10,854 nucleotides of DNA, taken from positions 1-10,854 of the forward strand of contig JAUWCP010000061.1 in assembly GCA_030609245.1 (NCBI GenBank). The letters are read 5' to 3'. This DNA is from Hyphomicrobium sp. (GTDB lineage: Bacteria > Pseudomonadota > Alphaproteobacteria > Rhizobiales > Hyphomicrobiaceae). A program made the position numbers and the translations under genes. Below, piece after piece: positions 1-7,039 of the stretch (position 1 is its first letter; every line of letters starts with the position of its first letter). The notes beneath the pieces are model-generated. The model made no database searches. It saw only the letters and a list, made by a program, of their open reading frames with translations, and was not told where the DNA came from.

Positions 1-99
1 GTCGTCGTTGCGGCTGTTGCTCTGGGCGCTTGCCGTCGTGAAGAGCCCGTGCCGTTGAAGCTTGGCGTTGATTTGCCAGCAGCTGCTGACATTCAATAG
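1..99 (+). CDS. C-terminal part of a small lipoprotein (5' end outside window)
   Basis: The first frame is open from base 1 to a TAG at 97-99 and gives a hydrophobic stretch, then LGAC followed by RREEPVPLKLG. LGAC is a good lipobox, so the Cys at residue 11 of the visible part would be the lipidated residue and the mature protein would be only about 22 residues. The start codon and the beginning of the signal peptide lie before the window. Very short lipoproteins with a CRRE-type mature N-terminus occur in Hyphomicrobiales from my recollection, with no known function. The alternative is a chance open frame, which the hydrophobic-then-lipobox order makes less likely. It is separated from pal by 373 bp, so it need not share a transcript with it. 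Confidence 0.6.
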   Translation, partial: VVVAAVALGACRREEPVPLKLGVDLPAAADIQ

Positions 100-472
100 T
101 CTCGCTAAGCGCGACATATACAATCCTTATCCTCCCGTAGCCTTGTGCACGGGAGGCCAGTTTCGAGACCGAGATGTTGATGCTTCCAGCGTCACATTTC
201 GGTCTTGATGTTTTTGGGGACATTGTTGGCCGGTTGCTGGCCTGTAACCCTGATTCTCCCGTAAGGACAGACAGCGAGTTGGCGGCGCGGAACCAGGTGA
301 TTGACGATTAGCGCCTTGCGGGGGCCGCAATGAACGGCGCGCGAAGGGCCTGCTGAGCTTCTAGGGCCCTGGAAATTGGCCATATTTTTGTACGAACGAT
401 CGGCTAACTCCGCTTTTGACATGGAACTGTCGCCCTGCGCCGGTGTCGAGTAGCGAGGCGACGAAGGGATAG
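100..472. other. 373-bp intergenic region without a supported gene
   Basis: The short open frames here, mostly on the minus strand, have low-complexity Arg/Pro/Ser compositions and no recognisable motif, so I treat them as chance. The contents I can point to are an 8-bp perfect inverted repeat at 131-156 and a perfect -35 hexamer TTGACA at 416-421 that lacks a fitting -10. The end of tolB, commonly found directly before pal, is not present here. The region presumably holds the promoter of pal, but I could not locate it. Confidence 0.55.
131..156 (+). terminator. Hairpin, possible terminator after the small lipoprotein gene
   Basis: CCTCCCGT (131-138) and ACGGGAGG (149-156) form a perfect 8-bp stem around a 10-nt loop, 31 bp after the lipoprotein stop codon. 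The position suits a terminator. The following bases (CCAGTTT) give only a poor U-tract, so factor-independent termination would be weak, and a protein-binding inverted repeat is an alternative. Confidence 0.4.
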
Positions 473-997
473 ATGATGGCTAATTCAGCCTGGCCTGACC
501 GCACGGTGCGATTGCTCGCGATTGTTGTTGCCTGCTTTGCGGTTGCAGCTTGTGCCAATCAGAACGCCAAGCCGGAATCCGCGCTTACGGGGCGCGATGC
601 CTCGGTGAGGCCGGGCACACAGCGCGATTTCAGCGTCAATATTGGCGACATCGTCTATTTCACCACGGACAGCAGCGATCTGACGCCAGAAGCTTCAACC
701 ACTTTACAAAAACAGGCCCGCTGGTTGGCGCAATACCCGCAGTTCACGATCACGATCGAGGGCCACGCCGATGAGCGCGGGACCCGGGAGTACAACATTG
801 CGCTGGGTGCACGCCGCGCGACCACCGTTCGTAATTTCTTGGCCAGGACTGGTGTGAACGGGTCCCGGATTCGCACGATCTCCTACGGCAAAGAGCGTCC
901 CGTCGCCGTATGCAACGATATTTCCTGTTGGTCCCAGAATCGGCGCGCTCAGACCGTGCTGAATAGCCGGCCAGGCCCAATCGCATCTGGCAACTAG
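473..997 (+). CDS. pal: Peptidoglycan-associated outer-membrane lipoprotein Pal
   Basis: Pal is the lipoprotein of the Tol-Pal system. It anchors the outer membrane to peptidoglycan and helps the outer membrane constrict at division. The 174-residue product has a signal peptide ending in the lipobox VAAC with the lipidated Cys at 27 (Ala at +2, consistent with outer-membrane sorting). A polar linker follows, then an OmpA-like domain from about residue 55. GHADERGT at 97-104 carries the diaminopimelate-binding Asp100, and GARRA carries Arg115, the 15-residue spacing seen in OmpA-family proteins. The C-terminal part has the VAVC...SCWSQNRRA block typical of alphaproteobacterial Pal. A GAAGG element at 463-467 precedes the start. 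ATG 473 and ATG 476 are both possible, since the protein begins Met-Met. Length and order are normal. The upstream neighbour is not tolB. Confidence 0.96.
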   Translation: MMANSAWPDRTVRLLAIVVACFAVAACANQNAKPESALTGRDASVRPGTQRDFSVNIGDIVYFTTDSSDLTPEASTTLQKQARWLAQYPQFTITIEGHADERGTREYNIALGARRATTVRNFLARTGVNGSRIRTISYGKERPVAVCNDISCWSQNRRAQTVLNSRPGPIASGN

Positions 998-1044
998 GCC
1001 GCGTGCGCCAGTCTCGCCTGTTTGCGCAGGAACAGCTGCGCCCC

Positions 1045-1200
1045 TTAGAGCAAGATCGTTCTTGATGGATTCGCTCAGCCTTCGCCCGGGAGGTCTCTAA
1101 CAAGAACGTGAATCTTGCTCTAAATCAAAAGTGTAGAGACTGATTCACGTTTCACTTGGACGCGACTCAAGCGCTTCCAAGTGAAACGATCAGGCTCTAG
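1045..1200. repeat. Composite of two head-to-head palindromic intergenic elements
   Basis: Element 1: TTAGAGCAAGAT (1045-1056) plus CGTTCTTG (1057-1064) pair with CAAGAACG (1101-1108) and ATCTTGCTCTAA (1112-1123), leaving TGA (1109-1111) as a bulge. Element 2: TAGAGACTGAT (1134-1144) and CGTTTCACTTGGA (1148-1160) pair with TCCAAGTGAAACG (1176-1188) and ATCAGGCTCTA (1189-1199), with one mismatch and TCA (1145-1147) as a bulge. The bulges are complementary trinucleotides in the two inner arms, so the elements look like members of one family in opposite orientation. The inner arms can also pair with each other (CGTGAATC...CTCTA with TAGAG...GATTCACG). The outer motif resembles the TAGAGC-NTGAT palindromes scattered in rhizobial intergenic regions. 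It could act as an RNA hairpin after pal, a protein-binding site, or a passive REP/MITE-like sequence. Confidence 0.8.
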
Positions 1201-1291
1201 CCGTTTGCACCAGTCTCCAGGCACACTTTGGCCTCAATGGATGGCCATGAATTGTGCTCAATTTAGTAAGTTTGCGTACTGAGGGCACGCG

Positions 1292-2230
1292 ATGAATCGA
1301 CTCCTGCGCGGATCGAGCAGGGTCACAAGGCAGTGTGTGGTGGTCGTAGGTGCTGCCACAATGCTCCTGGCGCCCATTGCTCCTGCCAATGCAGGGGAGG
1401 TGCATCCAGTTAAGGTTGCGGGCGGTTACGGCACCTACGGCCCGCGCGAACGCGCCGAGGAGCTGTACCTCGACGGTATGGAGAAGCTCCAGGCCGGGCG
1501 GGGCGCATGGGCCCGAAGAACGTTCGAGAGCCTCATCGCCCGTTATCCCCAAACGCCAGCCGCCGATCGTGCGCGCCGCCAACTCGGCGACCTCTATCCC
1601 GGCGTTAAGCAACCGGCTTTGAGTGCACCGCCTGTATCGCCGAATGTGCCTGCTGTGCCGCTGCCTGCCCCTGATTCCGCCACGCCCGCACGCGTGATCG
1701 CTCCAGGTCCGAAATGGGACCGCGAGATGCGGCGCAGCGCTGCCATTCAAACAAAGCTGCGCGCGCAAGCCGGTGATCGCGTCTTCTTCAGTTCCGGAAG
1801 CGCCGCACTAGGGAGCAAGGCCCGCTTCGCGTTGGTCGCCCAGGCGCAATGGCTGAACCTGAACCGCGGCGTCGAAGCCACGATCGAGGGGCATGCGGAC
1901 GAGCCGGGCACCGATGAGCAAAACGTGATCCTGTCGGCTCAGCGCGCCGAGGCTGTGCGCCAGCGTCTCGTGGAGGAGGGCGTGGCGGCGTACCGCCTGG
2001 AGATCTTGGCGCGCGGGCGCACGCGGCGCGTGGCTGTCTGCGCGGCAGCCGAGTGTCGCGCGCAAAACCGCCGTGCCGTGACCATTGTCTTTGTCGGCGG
2101 AACGCATAAGCGGCTGGGCCTCAGCGCCGCCCCGAACGCCTCTAATAGTAGTGAAGAGAAGCAAATCGTGGGGCCCGCGCGACCAGTTAGCGCGACGGGT
2201 GTGCCGGAAAGGGTGGTCCTACCACGTTGA
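1292..2230 (+). CDS. Secreted TPR-like/OmpA-domain hybrid protein, Pal paralogue
   Basis: This 312-residue protein has a type I signal peptide (cut predicted after ANA at 34) with no lipobox, so the mature protein should be soluble in the periplasm. Residues about 52-104 hold a TPR-like helix pair (LYLDGMEKLQ ... RTFESLIARYP ... RRQLGDLY) close in pattern to the CpoB repeats encoded by the next gene. A Pro/Ala-rich linker (about 105-140) leads to an OmpA-like domain at about 160-270. GHADEPGT at 200-207 and SAQRA at 215-219 place Asp203 and Arg218 15 residues apart, as needed for peptidoglycan binding. The VAVC...C..QNRRA block is shared with Pal. After it comes a low-complexity tail of about 45 residues. 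GAGGG at 1281-1285 supports the ATG. I infer a periplasmic peptidoglycan-binding accessory of Tol-Pal/CpoB. No established gene name is known to me. Confidence 0.88.
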   Translation: MNRLLRGSSRVTRQCVVVVGAATMLLAPIAPANAGEVHPVKVAGGYGTYGPRERAEELYLDGMEKLQAGRGAWARRTFESLIARYPQTPAADRARRQLGDLYPGVKQPALSAPPVSPNVPAVPLPAPDSATPARVIAPGPKWDREMRRSAAIQTKLRAQAGDRVFFSSGSAALGSKARFALVAQAQWLNLNRGVEATIEGHADEPGTDEQNVILSAQRAEAVRQRLVEEGVAAYRLEILARGRTRRVAVCAAAECRAQNRRAVTIVFVGGTHKRLGLSAAPNASNSSEEKQIVGPARPVSATGVPERVVLPR

Positions 2231-2396
2231 CAACCGGCGGGTTAATATCAAAACGTTGAAAAGCTTCTCCCAGTCTGCACCGTGATTGGCTGGGCGCCGT
2301 GGTTCTAAGCGGCACAAATTCTCGAGTTCTAAACCGTGCTCGATACAATGGACACATTCCTTCTATAGCCACCTTCGGATTGGAAATTCTTCGCAC

Positions 2397-3446
2397 ATGC
2401 ATCAGCACTCTGGCCCCATGTTCATAGGCGCTCTTATCACTTCGCTCCTCGTGTTGACGGCCCCTGCGCGTGCCGAGCCGGGGGCGAACGATGCTGAGCG
2501 CGGCTGGCAGTTGGCGCAAGTGCAGCCTCAGCAGGGACAGCCCAGTGCGCAAACGCCATTGCAACAGGGCGCCCCAGCCGCGCAGTCGGTGTCGCGAGCC
2601 GGTGATGATGCCGGTCTAAGCAAACGTGTGGAGCAGCTCGAGGAACAACTCGTCGACATGCAAGTTGTCGTTGGGACGCTTCAGTCTTTGGCGCGACCTG
2701 GCGCATCGTCTGCACCTGCGGCACGCAATAGTGCTTCAAGCTATTATGGCGGCGCCGAAAGCGGGCGCATCGACGCGCTTGAGACGCAGATCCGTGCGCT
2801 CACCGCACAGATCGAGCAAATCGCCGATCAGGTGCGCGCTTTAGGTGCGCAACCGCGCCGCAGCGATGCCGGCGGCGCCCCCGATGCAGGATACGGGCAG
2901 GCCCAACCGGCCAATATTCCAAGTTTCGGTTCCACCACGGTTACGGCTGGCTCGGATGACGCCATTGGCGGTCTCATTGAAGAGCAGAACGTGTTTTCTG
3001 ATTCAGTCGCCGCTCTTCCGCCAGCCAGCCCCGATCTGCAAGCAGGTCTGAACCAGTCTGGAAATCCCAAGCAGCTCTATGAGACGGCCTACGGCTACCT
3101 GATGCAGCGGGACTATGGTGCGGCCCAGTCCGCTTTCGAGGACTTTCTCAGTCGTTATCCCAACGATTCACTTGCCGGCAATGCACAGTACTGGCTGGGC
3201 GAGGCGTACTTCGTGCGCGGTAAATACAAGGCTGCGGCCGGTGCCTTCCTAAAGGGATACCAAAGCTACTCTGGAAACGCTCGCGCTCCTGACAGCTTGT
3301 TGAAGCTTGCCTTGTCGCTGGACCGGCTCGGGCAAAAGGATGCCGCCTGCTCCTCTTATGCAGAGCTCAACACGAAATTTCCCAATGCGCCGCAGAACGT
3401 CAAAATGCGCGCCAAGTCGGAGCGCCAACGCGTCGGCTGTCCCTGA
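2397..3446 (+). CDS. cpoB: Cell division coordinator CpoB (YbgF), periplasmic TPR protein
   Basis: CpoB is a periplasmic partner of the Tol system that, in Escherichia coli, coordinates outer-membrane constriction with septal peptidoglycan synthesis. Starting at ATG 2397 gives 349 residues with a clear signal peptide cut after ARA at 26. Two coiled-coil stretches follow (about 75-99, LSKRVEQLEEQLVDM; about 126-150, DALETQIRALTAQIEQI), separated and followed by Ala/Gly/Pro-rich linkers. The C-terminal TPR domain runs from about 223 (LYETAYGYLMQRDYGAAQ, FLSRYP, YWLGEAYFVRGKY) to 345. The same frame stays open upstream to a TTG at 2286, but that start would put 37 polar residues before the signal peptide and has no ribosome binding site. 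GGAA at 2382-2385 is a weak site for 2397. ATG 2418 is another candidate. tilS begins 19 bp after the stop, suggesting co-transcription. Confidence 0.93.
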   Translation: MHQHSGPMFIGALITSLLVLTAPARAEPGANDAERGWQLAQVQPQQGQPSAQTPLQQGAPAAQSVSRAGDDAGLSKRVEQLEEQLVDMQVVVGTLQSLARPGASSAPAARNSASSYYGGAESGRIDALETQIRALTAQIEQIADQVRALGAQPRRSDAGGAPDAGYGQAQPANIPSFGSTTVTAGSDDAIGGLIEEQNVFSDSVAALPPASPDLQAGLNQSGNPKQLYETAYGYLMQRDYGAAQSAFEDFLSRYPNDSLAGNAQYWLGEAYFVRGKYKAAAGAFLKGYQSYSGNARAPDSLLKLALSLDRLGQKDAACSSYAELNTKFPNAPQNVKMRAKSERQRVGCP

Positions 3447-3465
3447 CGACGACACTGGCGGCACG

Positions 3466-4788
3466 GTGATCGCAGCAGAGCCCATCAGCGATGCCGAGCG
3501 TAACGCGCGGCTGGCGGTGCTCCAGCCTTTCCGTGTTCTCATCCTTGCCGTGTCGGGCGGCGCGGACAGCTTAGCGATGATGCATCTCGTCGCTGGCTGG
3601 TCGCGCCTGAACGAGCGCACACAGCGCACGATCATTGTTGCAACGGTTGATCACGGTCTGCGGCCGGAGTCGGGCAGCGAAGCGCAATGGGTGGCGAATG
3701 AAGCGCGCGCTCTTGGGCTTGCGCACGAGACTCTGGTTTGGGTAGGCGAAAAGCCCGAAGCCGGGATTCAGGATGCGGCACGCGAAGCGCGTTATCACCT
3801 TTTGGCGGAATTGGGTCGGCGCTTGCGCGATGCCGGTCCCGTGGCCATCGTAACGGCTCACACGCAAGACGATCAGGCCGAGACATTTCTCATGCGGCTT
3901 GCGCGCGGCAGCGGCCTTGATGGTTTAACCGGCATGTCGATCGCGCGACGTCTCGGCCGCGAGGCGGACTGTAAGTTGGTCCGTCCGTTCTTGGGACTTC
4001 CCGGCGCACGCCTCACTGCGACACTCAAATCTCACGGTCTTGAATGGATTGAAGACCCGAGCAACGAGCAGGACCAGTTTGAGCGCGTGCGTGTGCGCAA
4101 GGCGCGTGGCGCGCTGGAGCGGCTCGGTTTAACGAACGAAAAAATTGCGCTCAGTGCTCAGCGTTTAGAGCGCGCGCGTGCCGCGCTCGATGCGGCAGCC
4201 GTCAAGCTTCAATCCGAATCAAACCTCGATGTGCACGACGGTGCGTTTGCCGATTTCGACGCGCAAGCTTTCTTCGCCGCGGCTGAGGAATTGCGTCTGC
4301 GTCTTCTCGCGCGATTGGTCTCTTCGTTCGGCGGCCAAGAAGAGGTTGCTCGCCTTGCCAAGCTCGAAGCGTTGGTCGATCGTCTTGCGCAGCCAGGCTT
4401 TGAGGGGGCCACGCTCGGGGGCTGCATTGTCTTTCGGCGTGGCGACAAGATCTGTGTCGTTCGCGAGCCGGGCCGCGCTGCTTTGCCAGAGTTGGCTTTG
4501 CCACCGGGGCACTTTGCCACGTGGGACCGGCGGTTCCAGGTATGGGCTTCGCCGGAGGTGCTTCACCCGCTTATCGTTCGCGTGCTGGGTGCTAACTGTT
4601 TTGCGCAGCTGCGCAAGCAACTTGAAGGTGGCCAGGAGCTTCCGCCAGCCCGAGCCGCGGCAACGCTACCGTCTTTTTGGCAAGGGGAGGAGCTGTTTGC
4701 CGTTCCCCAGCTATTTCAGCCGCCGCACCCGTTTGCGGGCTATGGTCCCCAAGGACAGCGGTTGTGCTCGGCGGAATTCCTCTGGTAA
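3466..4788 (+). CDS. tilS: tRNA(Ile)-lysidine synthetase TilS
   Basis: TilS ligates lysine to cytidine 34 of the tRNA-Ile that carries a CAU anticodon, using ATP, so that it reads AUA codons. It is essential in most bacteria. The PP-loop SGGADS lies at residues 30-35 of the GTG-started protein. It is followed by family blocks DHGLRPES, a GIQ..AR.ARY stretch and TAHTQDDQAETFLMRL, then the C-terminal TilS domains, for a total of 440 residues. The frame is open further upstream inside cpoB, including ATG 3385, but those starts would overlap cpoB by about 60 bp and lack a ribosome binding site. GTG 3466 gives a normal N-terminus close to the PP-loop, with TGGCGG at 3456-3461 as a weak site. The cpoB-tilS-ftsH order is conserved in many Hyphomicrobiales. 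Confidence 0.94.
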   Translation: MIAAEPISDAERNARLAVLQPFRVLILAVSGGADSLAMMHLVAGWSRLNERTQRTIIVATVDHGLRPESGSEAQWVANEARALGLAHETLVWVGEKPEAGIQDAAREARYHLLAELGRRLRDAGPVAIVTAHTQDDQAETFLMRLARGSGLDGLTGMSIARRLGREADCKLVRPFLGLPGARLTATLKSHGLEWIEDPSNEQDQFERVRVRKARGALERLGLTNEKIALSAQRLERARAALDAAAVKLQSESNLDVHDGAFADFDAQAFFAAAEELRLRLLARLVSSFGGQEEVARLAKLEALVDRLAQPGFEGATLGGCIVFRRGDKICVVREPGRAALPELALPPGHFATWDRRFQVWASPEVLHPLIVRVLGANCFAQLRKQLEGGQELPPARAAATLPSFWQGEELFAVPQLFQPPHPFAGYGPQGQRLCSAEFLW

Positions 4789-4891
4789 GGCATCTCAGGA
4801 TCGGCAGGTGCCGCGGTGCGGCCTTGGCTGCGGCTGTCGGTCAGCGGCAGATTTAGGGCCGTTAAGCAATTTGGGAGGTTCAACCCTGTAA

Positions 4892-4922
4892 CTTGGCAAG
4901 GAACGGGGTGATACTTATGTTA
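4892..4922 (+). promoter_or_regulatory. Candidate RpoH (heat-shock sigma) promoter of ftsH
   Basis: CTTG (4892-4895), an 18-nt spacer and CTTATGT (4914-4920) fit the alphaproteobacterial RpoH pattern as I recall it (CTTG-N17/18-CYTATNT). The same bases also read as a sigma70 promoter: TTGGCA (4893-4898), 17 nt, TATGTT (4916-4921). The expected transcription start near 4928 gives an ftsH leader of about 75 nt. ftsH is a known heat-shock gene in E. coli, which supports the RpoH reading. Confidence 0.55.
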
Positions 4923-5002
4923 ACGATGCTCGCGGAGGCGACGTCCGGATCGATCCTGCATTCGGGTATCTTGGTGCGCCCGCGGGCTGTATAAGGAACG
5001 CA

Positions 5003-6937
5003 ATGAACTCAAACTTCCAAAAGCTTGCAATCTGGGTTGCGATCCTGGTTCTGCTGGCTGCGCTCTTTAACCTTTTCAATAATCCCGCCCAGAGCCAGCG
5101 CGGCAAAGAAATCACCTACTCAGAATTTTTGCATGCGGTCGACGAGGGCAAGGTCGCTGAGGTGACGCTTGCGGGCAGCCGCATTCAAGGCACGATGCGT
5201 GATGGCGCCGCTGCGTTTTCCACTTATGCTCCGCAAGATCCCACGCTGGTCGAGCGCCTGCAAAAGAAGGACATTAATTTCCGTGCGCGTCCCTCAGATG
5301 AGGACGTGCCCTCGATCATGAGCATGCTGCTCAGCTGGTTCCCCATGCTGCTCCTAATTGCGGTGTGGATCTTCTTCATGCGTCAGATGCAGTCAGGCTC
5401 GGGCCGCGCCATGGGCTTTGGTAAGTCCAAGGCCAAGCTACTCACTGAGCGCCAGGGGCGCGTGACGTTTGACGATGTGGCTGGCGTCGATGAGGCCAAG
5501 GACGAGCTGCAGGAGATCGTCGAGTTCCTGCGTGATCCACAGAAATTCCAGCGCCTGGGTGGGCGCATCCCGCGCGGTGCGCTGCTCGTTGGCCCGCCCG
5601 GTACCGGGAAAACGCTGCTTGCGCGTGCTATTGCGGGCGAAGCCAACGTGCCCTTCTTCACGATCTCAGGTTCTGACTTCGTGGAGATGTTCGTGGGCGT
5701 TGGCGCATCGCGCGTGCGCGACATGTTCGAGCAGGCAAAGAAGAACGCACCTTGCATCATCTTCATTGACGAAATTGATGCTGTTGGCCGCCATCGTGGC
5801 GCGGGCCTCGGCGGCGGCAACGACGAGCGCGAACAGACGCTCAATCAACTCCTCGTCGAGATGGATGGCTTTGAGGCCAACGAAGGCGTTATTCTCATTG
5901 CGGCCACCAACCGTCCTGATGTGTTGGACCCTGCGCTTCTGCGTCCCGGCCGCTTTGACCGCCAAATAACAGTGCCCAACCCGGATATTGCGGGCCGCGA
6001 AAAGATCCTGCGCGTGCACATGCGCAAGGTTCCCATTGCGCCCGATGTCGACCCCAAGGTCATTGCGCGCGGCACGCCCGGCTTCTCCGGTGCCGACTTG
6101 GCCAACCTCGTCAACGAGGCTGCATTGTTGGCCGCGCGCCGCAACAGGCGGCTCGTGACGCAAAGCGAGTTCGAGGATGCCAAGGACAAGGTCATGATGG
6201 GCGCTGAGCGGCGCTCCATGGTCATGACCGAGGAGGAGAAGCTTGCCACCGCTTACCACGAGGCCGGGCACGCGCTTGTCAGTGTCAAGGTCCCCGGCGG
6301 CGATCCTCTCCATAAGGTCACGATCATCCCGCGCGGCCGTGCGCTGGGCATCACCATGAACCTGCCCGAGCGCGACAAGCTCAGCTATTCCAAGCAGTGG
6401 TGTGAGGCGCGCATCGCGATGTCCTTCGGCGGCCGCATCGCCGAGCAGCTCATCTATGGCAAGGACCACCTCAACACCGGGGCATCTAGCGACATCACGC
6501 AGGCAACGGAACTTGCTAGGAGCATGGTCACCGAATGGGGCATGAGCGAGAAGCTTGGCCCCTTGCGTTACAATGAGAACCAGCAAGAGATCTTCCTCGG
6601 CCATGCCATTACGCAGCGCCAGAACATGTCGGAAGACACAGCAAAGCTCATCGACCATGAGATTCGCCGCATCGTCACCGAGGGCGAGGAGAAGGCGCGC
6701 GTGGTCTTGACCGCGCACCGCACCGAGCTCGAAGCGATCACGCAGGCGCTTATGGAGTTCGAGACCATCAATGGCGAAGAGGTGAAGGCCTTGTTGCGCG
6801 GCGAGAAGATCATGCGCACGCCGGATGACGAGGGATCGGCTGAAACGGTCAGCTCGGCGGTTCCCTCCACGGGTAGCCGTGTGCGCCCGCGCGACGAGCC
6901 AGACACCGGCGGCATGGAGCCCCAACCGCAATCGTGA
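5003..6937 (+). CDS. ftsH: ATP-dependent membrane zinc metalloprotease FtsH
   Basis: FtsH is a hexameric inner-membrane AAA+ protease that extracts and degrades damaged membrane proteins and short-lived cytosolic regulators such as RpoH and LpxC in E. coli. The 644-residue product has two membrane segments (about 8-25 and 104-126) around a periplasmic domain. The AAA module follows, with Walker A GPPGTGKT at 197-204, Walker B IIFIDEID, the second region of homology NRPDVLDPALLRPGRFDRQ and the pore motif FVGVG. The zinc site is HEAGH at 419-423, with Asp497 in GASSDITQ as the likely third ligand. The acidic, Pro-rich tail of about 30 residues is the usual variable end. AAGGA at 4993-4997 supports ATG 5003. 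All catalytic residues are intact. It has its own probable promoter upstream and a terminator-like hairpin downstream. Confidence 0.98.
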   Translation: MNSNFQKLAIWVAILVLLAALFNLFNNPAQSQRGKEITYSEFLHAVDEGKVAEVTLAGSRIQGTMRDGAAAFSTYAPQDPTLVERLQKKDINFRARPSDEDVPSIMSMLLSWFPMLLLIAVWIFFMRQMQSGSGRAMGFGKSKAKLLTERQGRVTFDDVAGVDEAKDELQEIVEFLRDPQKFQRLGGRIPRGALLVGPPGTGKTLLARAIAGEANVPFFTISGSDFVEMFVGVGASRVRDMFEQAKKNAPCIIFIDEIDAVGRHRGAGLGGGNDEREQTLNQLLVEMDGFEANEGVILIAATNRPDVLDPALLRPGRFDRQITVPNPDIAGREKILRVHMRKVPIAPDVDPKVIARGTPGFSGADLANLVNEAALLAARRNRRLVTQSEFEDAKDKVMMGAERRSMVMTEEEKLATAYHEAGHALVSVKVPGGDPLHKVTIIPRGRALGITMNLPERDKLSYSKQWCEARIAMSFGGRIAEQLIYGKDHLNTGASSDITQATELARSMVTEWGMSEKLGPLRYNENQQEIFLGHAITQRQNMSEDTAKLIDHEIRRIVTEGEEKARVVLTAHRTELEAITQALMEFETINGEEVKALLRGEKIMRTPDDEGSAETVSSAVPSTGSRVRPRDEPDTGGMEPQPQS

Positions 6938-6981
6938 TGAGCACGACTTGCGCCATTCTTCGGCGGTGATGAACGTTTTAT

Positions 6982-7024
6982 AAGGTGCGGCCGCGGGATA
7001 TTTCGCGGCCGTAGCCTTTTATTT
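6982..7024 (+). terminator. Terminator-like hairpin between ftsH and folP
   Basis: CGGCCGCG (6988-6995) and CGCGGCCG (7004-7011) form a perfect 8-bp GC stem with an 8-nt loop. Outside a small internal loop, AAGG (6982-6985) can pair with CCTT (7015-7018), so the U-rich stretch TTTTATTT (7017-7024) follows the stem closely. This is the best intrinsic-terminator candidate in the window. It ends just before the folP ribosome binding site (AGGGAG at 7025-7030), so partial read-through would be needed if folP depends on upstream promoters. Confidence 0.6.
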
Positions 7025-7039
7025 AGGGAGACCGGGGGC

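Noticed and set aside
416..421. Perfect -35 hexamer TTGACA upstream of pal
   Set aside because: No acceptable -10 hexamer occurs 16-18 bp downstream; bases 438-445 are GC-rich.
1045..1200. CRISPR-like repeat units
   Set aside because: Only two related units, in inverted orientation and with no regular spacers; they are palindromic intergenic elements.
1190..1768. 192-codon open frame on the minus strand over the hybrid OmpA gene
   Set aside because: The + strand gene has signal peptide, domains and ribosome binding site; the minus frame has a Cys/Arg/His-rich, motif-free sequence.
2286..2396. TTG start that would lengthen CpoB by 37 residues
   Set aside because: No ribosome binding site, and it would bury a good signal peptide that begins at ATG 2397.
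3385..3465. ATG 3385 as the tilS start
   Set aside because: It would overlap cpoB by about 60 bp, has no ribosome binding site, and adds a basic stretch that looks like the shadow of cpoB.
4178..4891. 237-codon + strand frame overlapping the end of tilS
   Set aside because: It is rich in Ser/Arg/Cys as expected of an out-of-frame reading of GC-rich coding DNA, and tilS is intact in its own frame.
5666..6931. 421-codon open frame on the minus strand inside ftsH
   Set aside because: It is antisense to a fully conserved ftsH; its composition is that of a complementary frame in GC-rich DNA and it shows no family motif.
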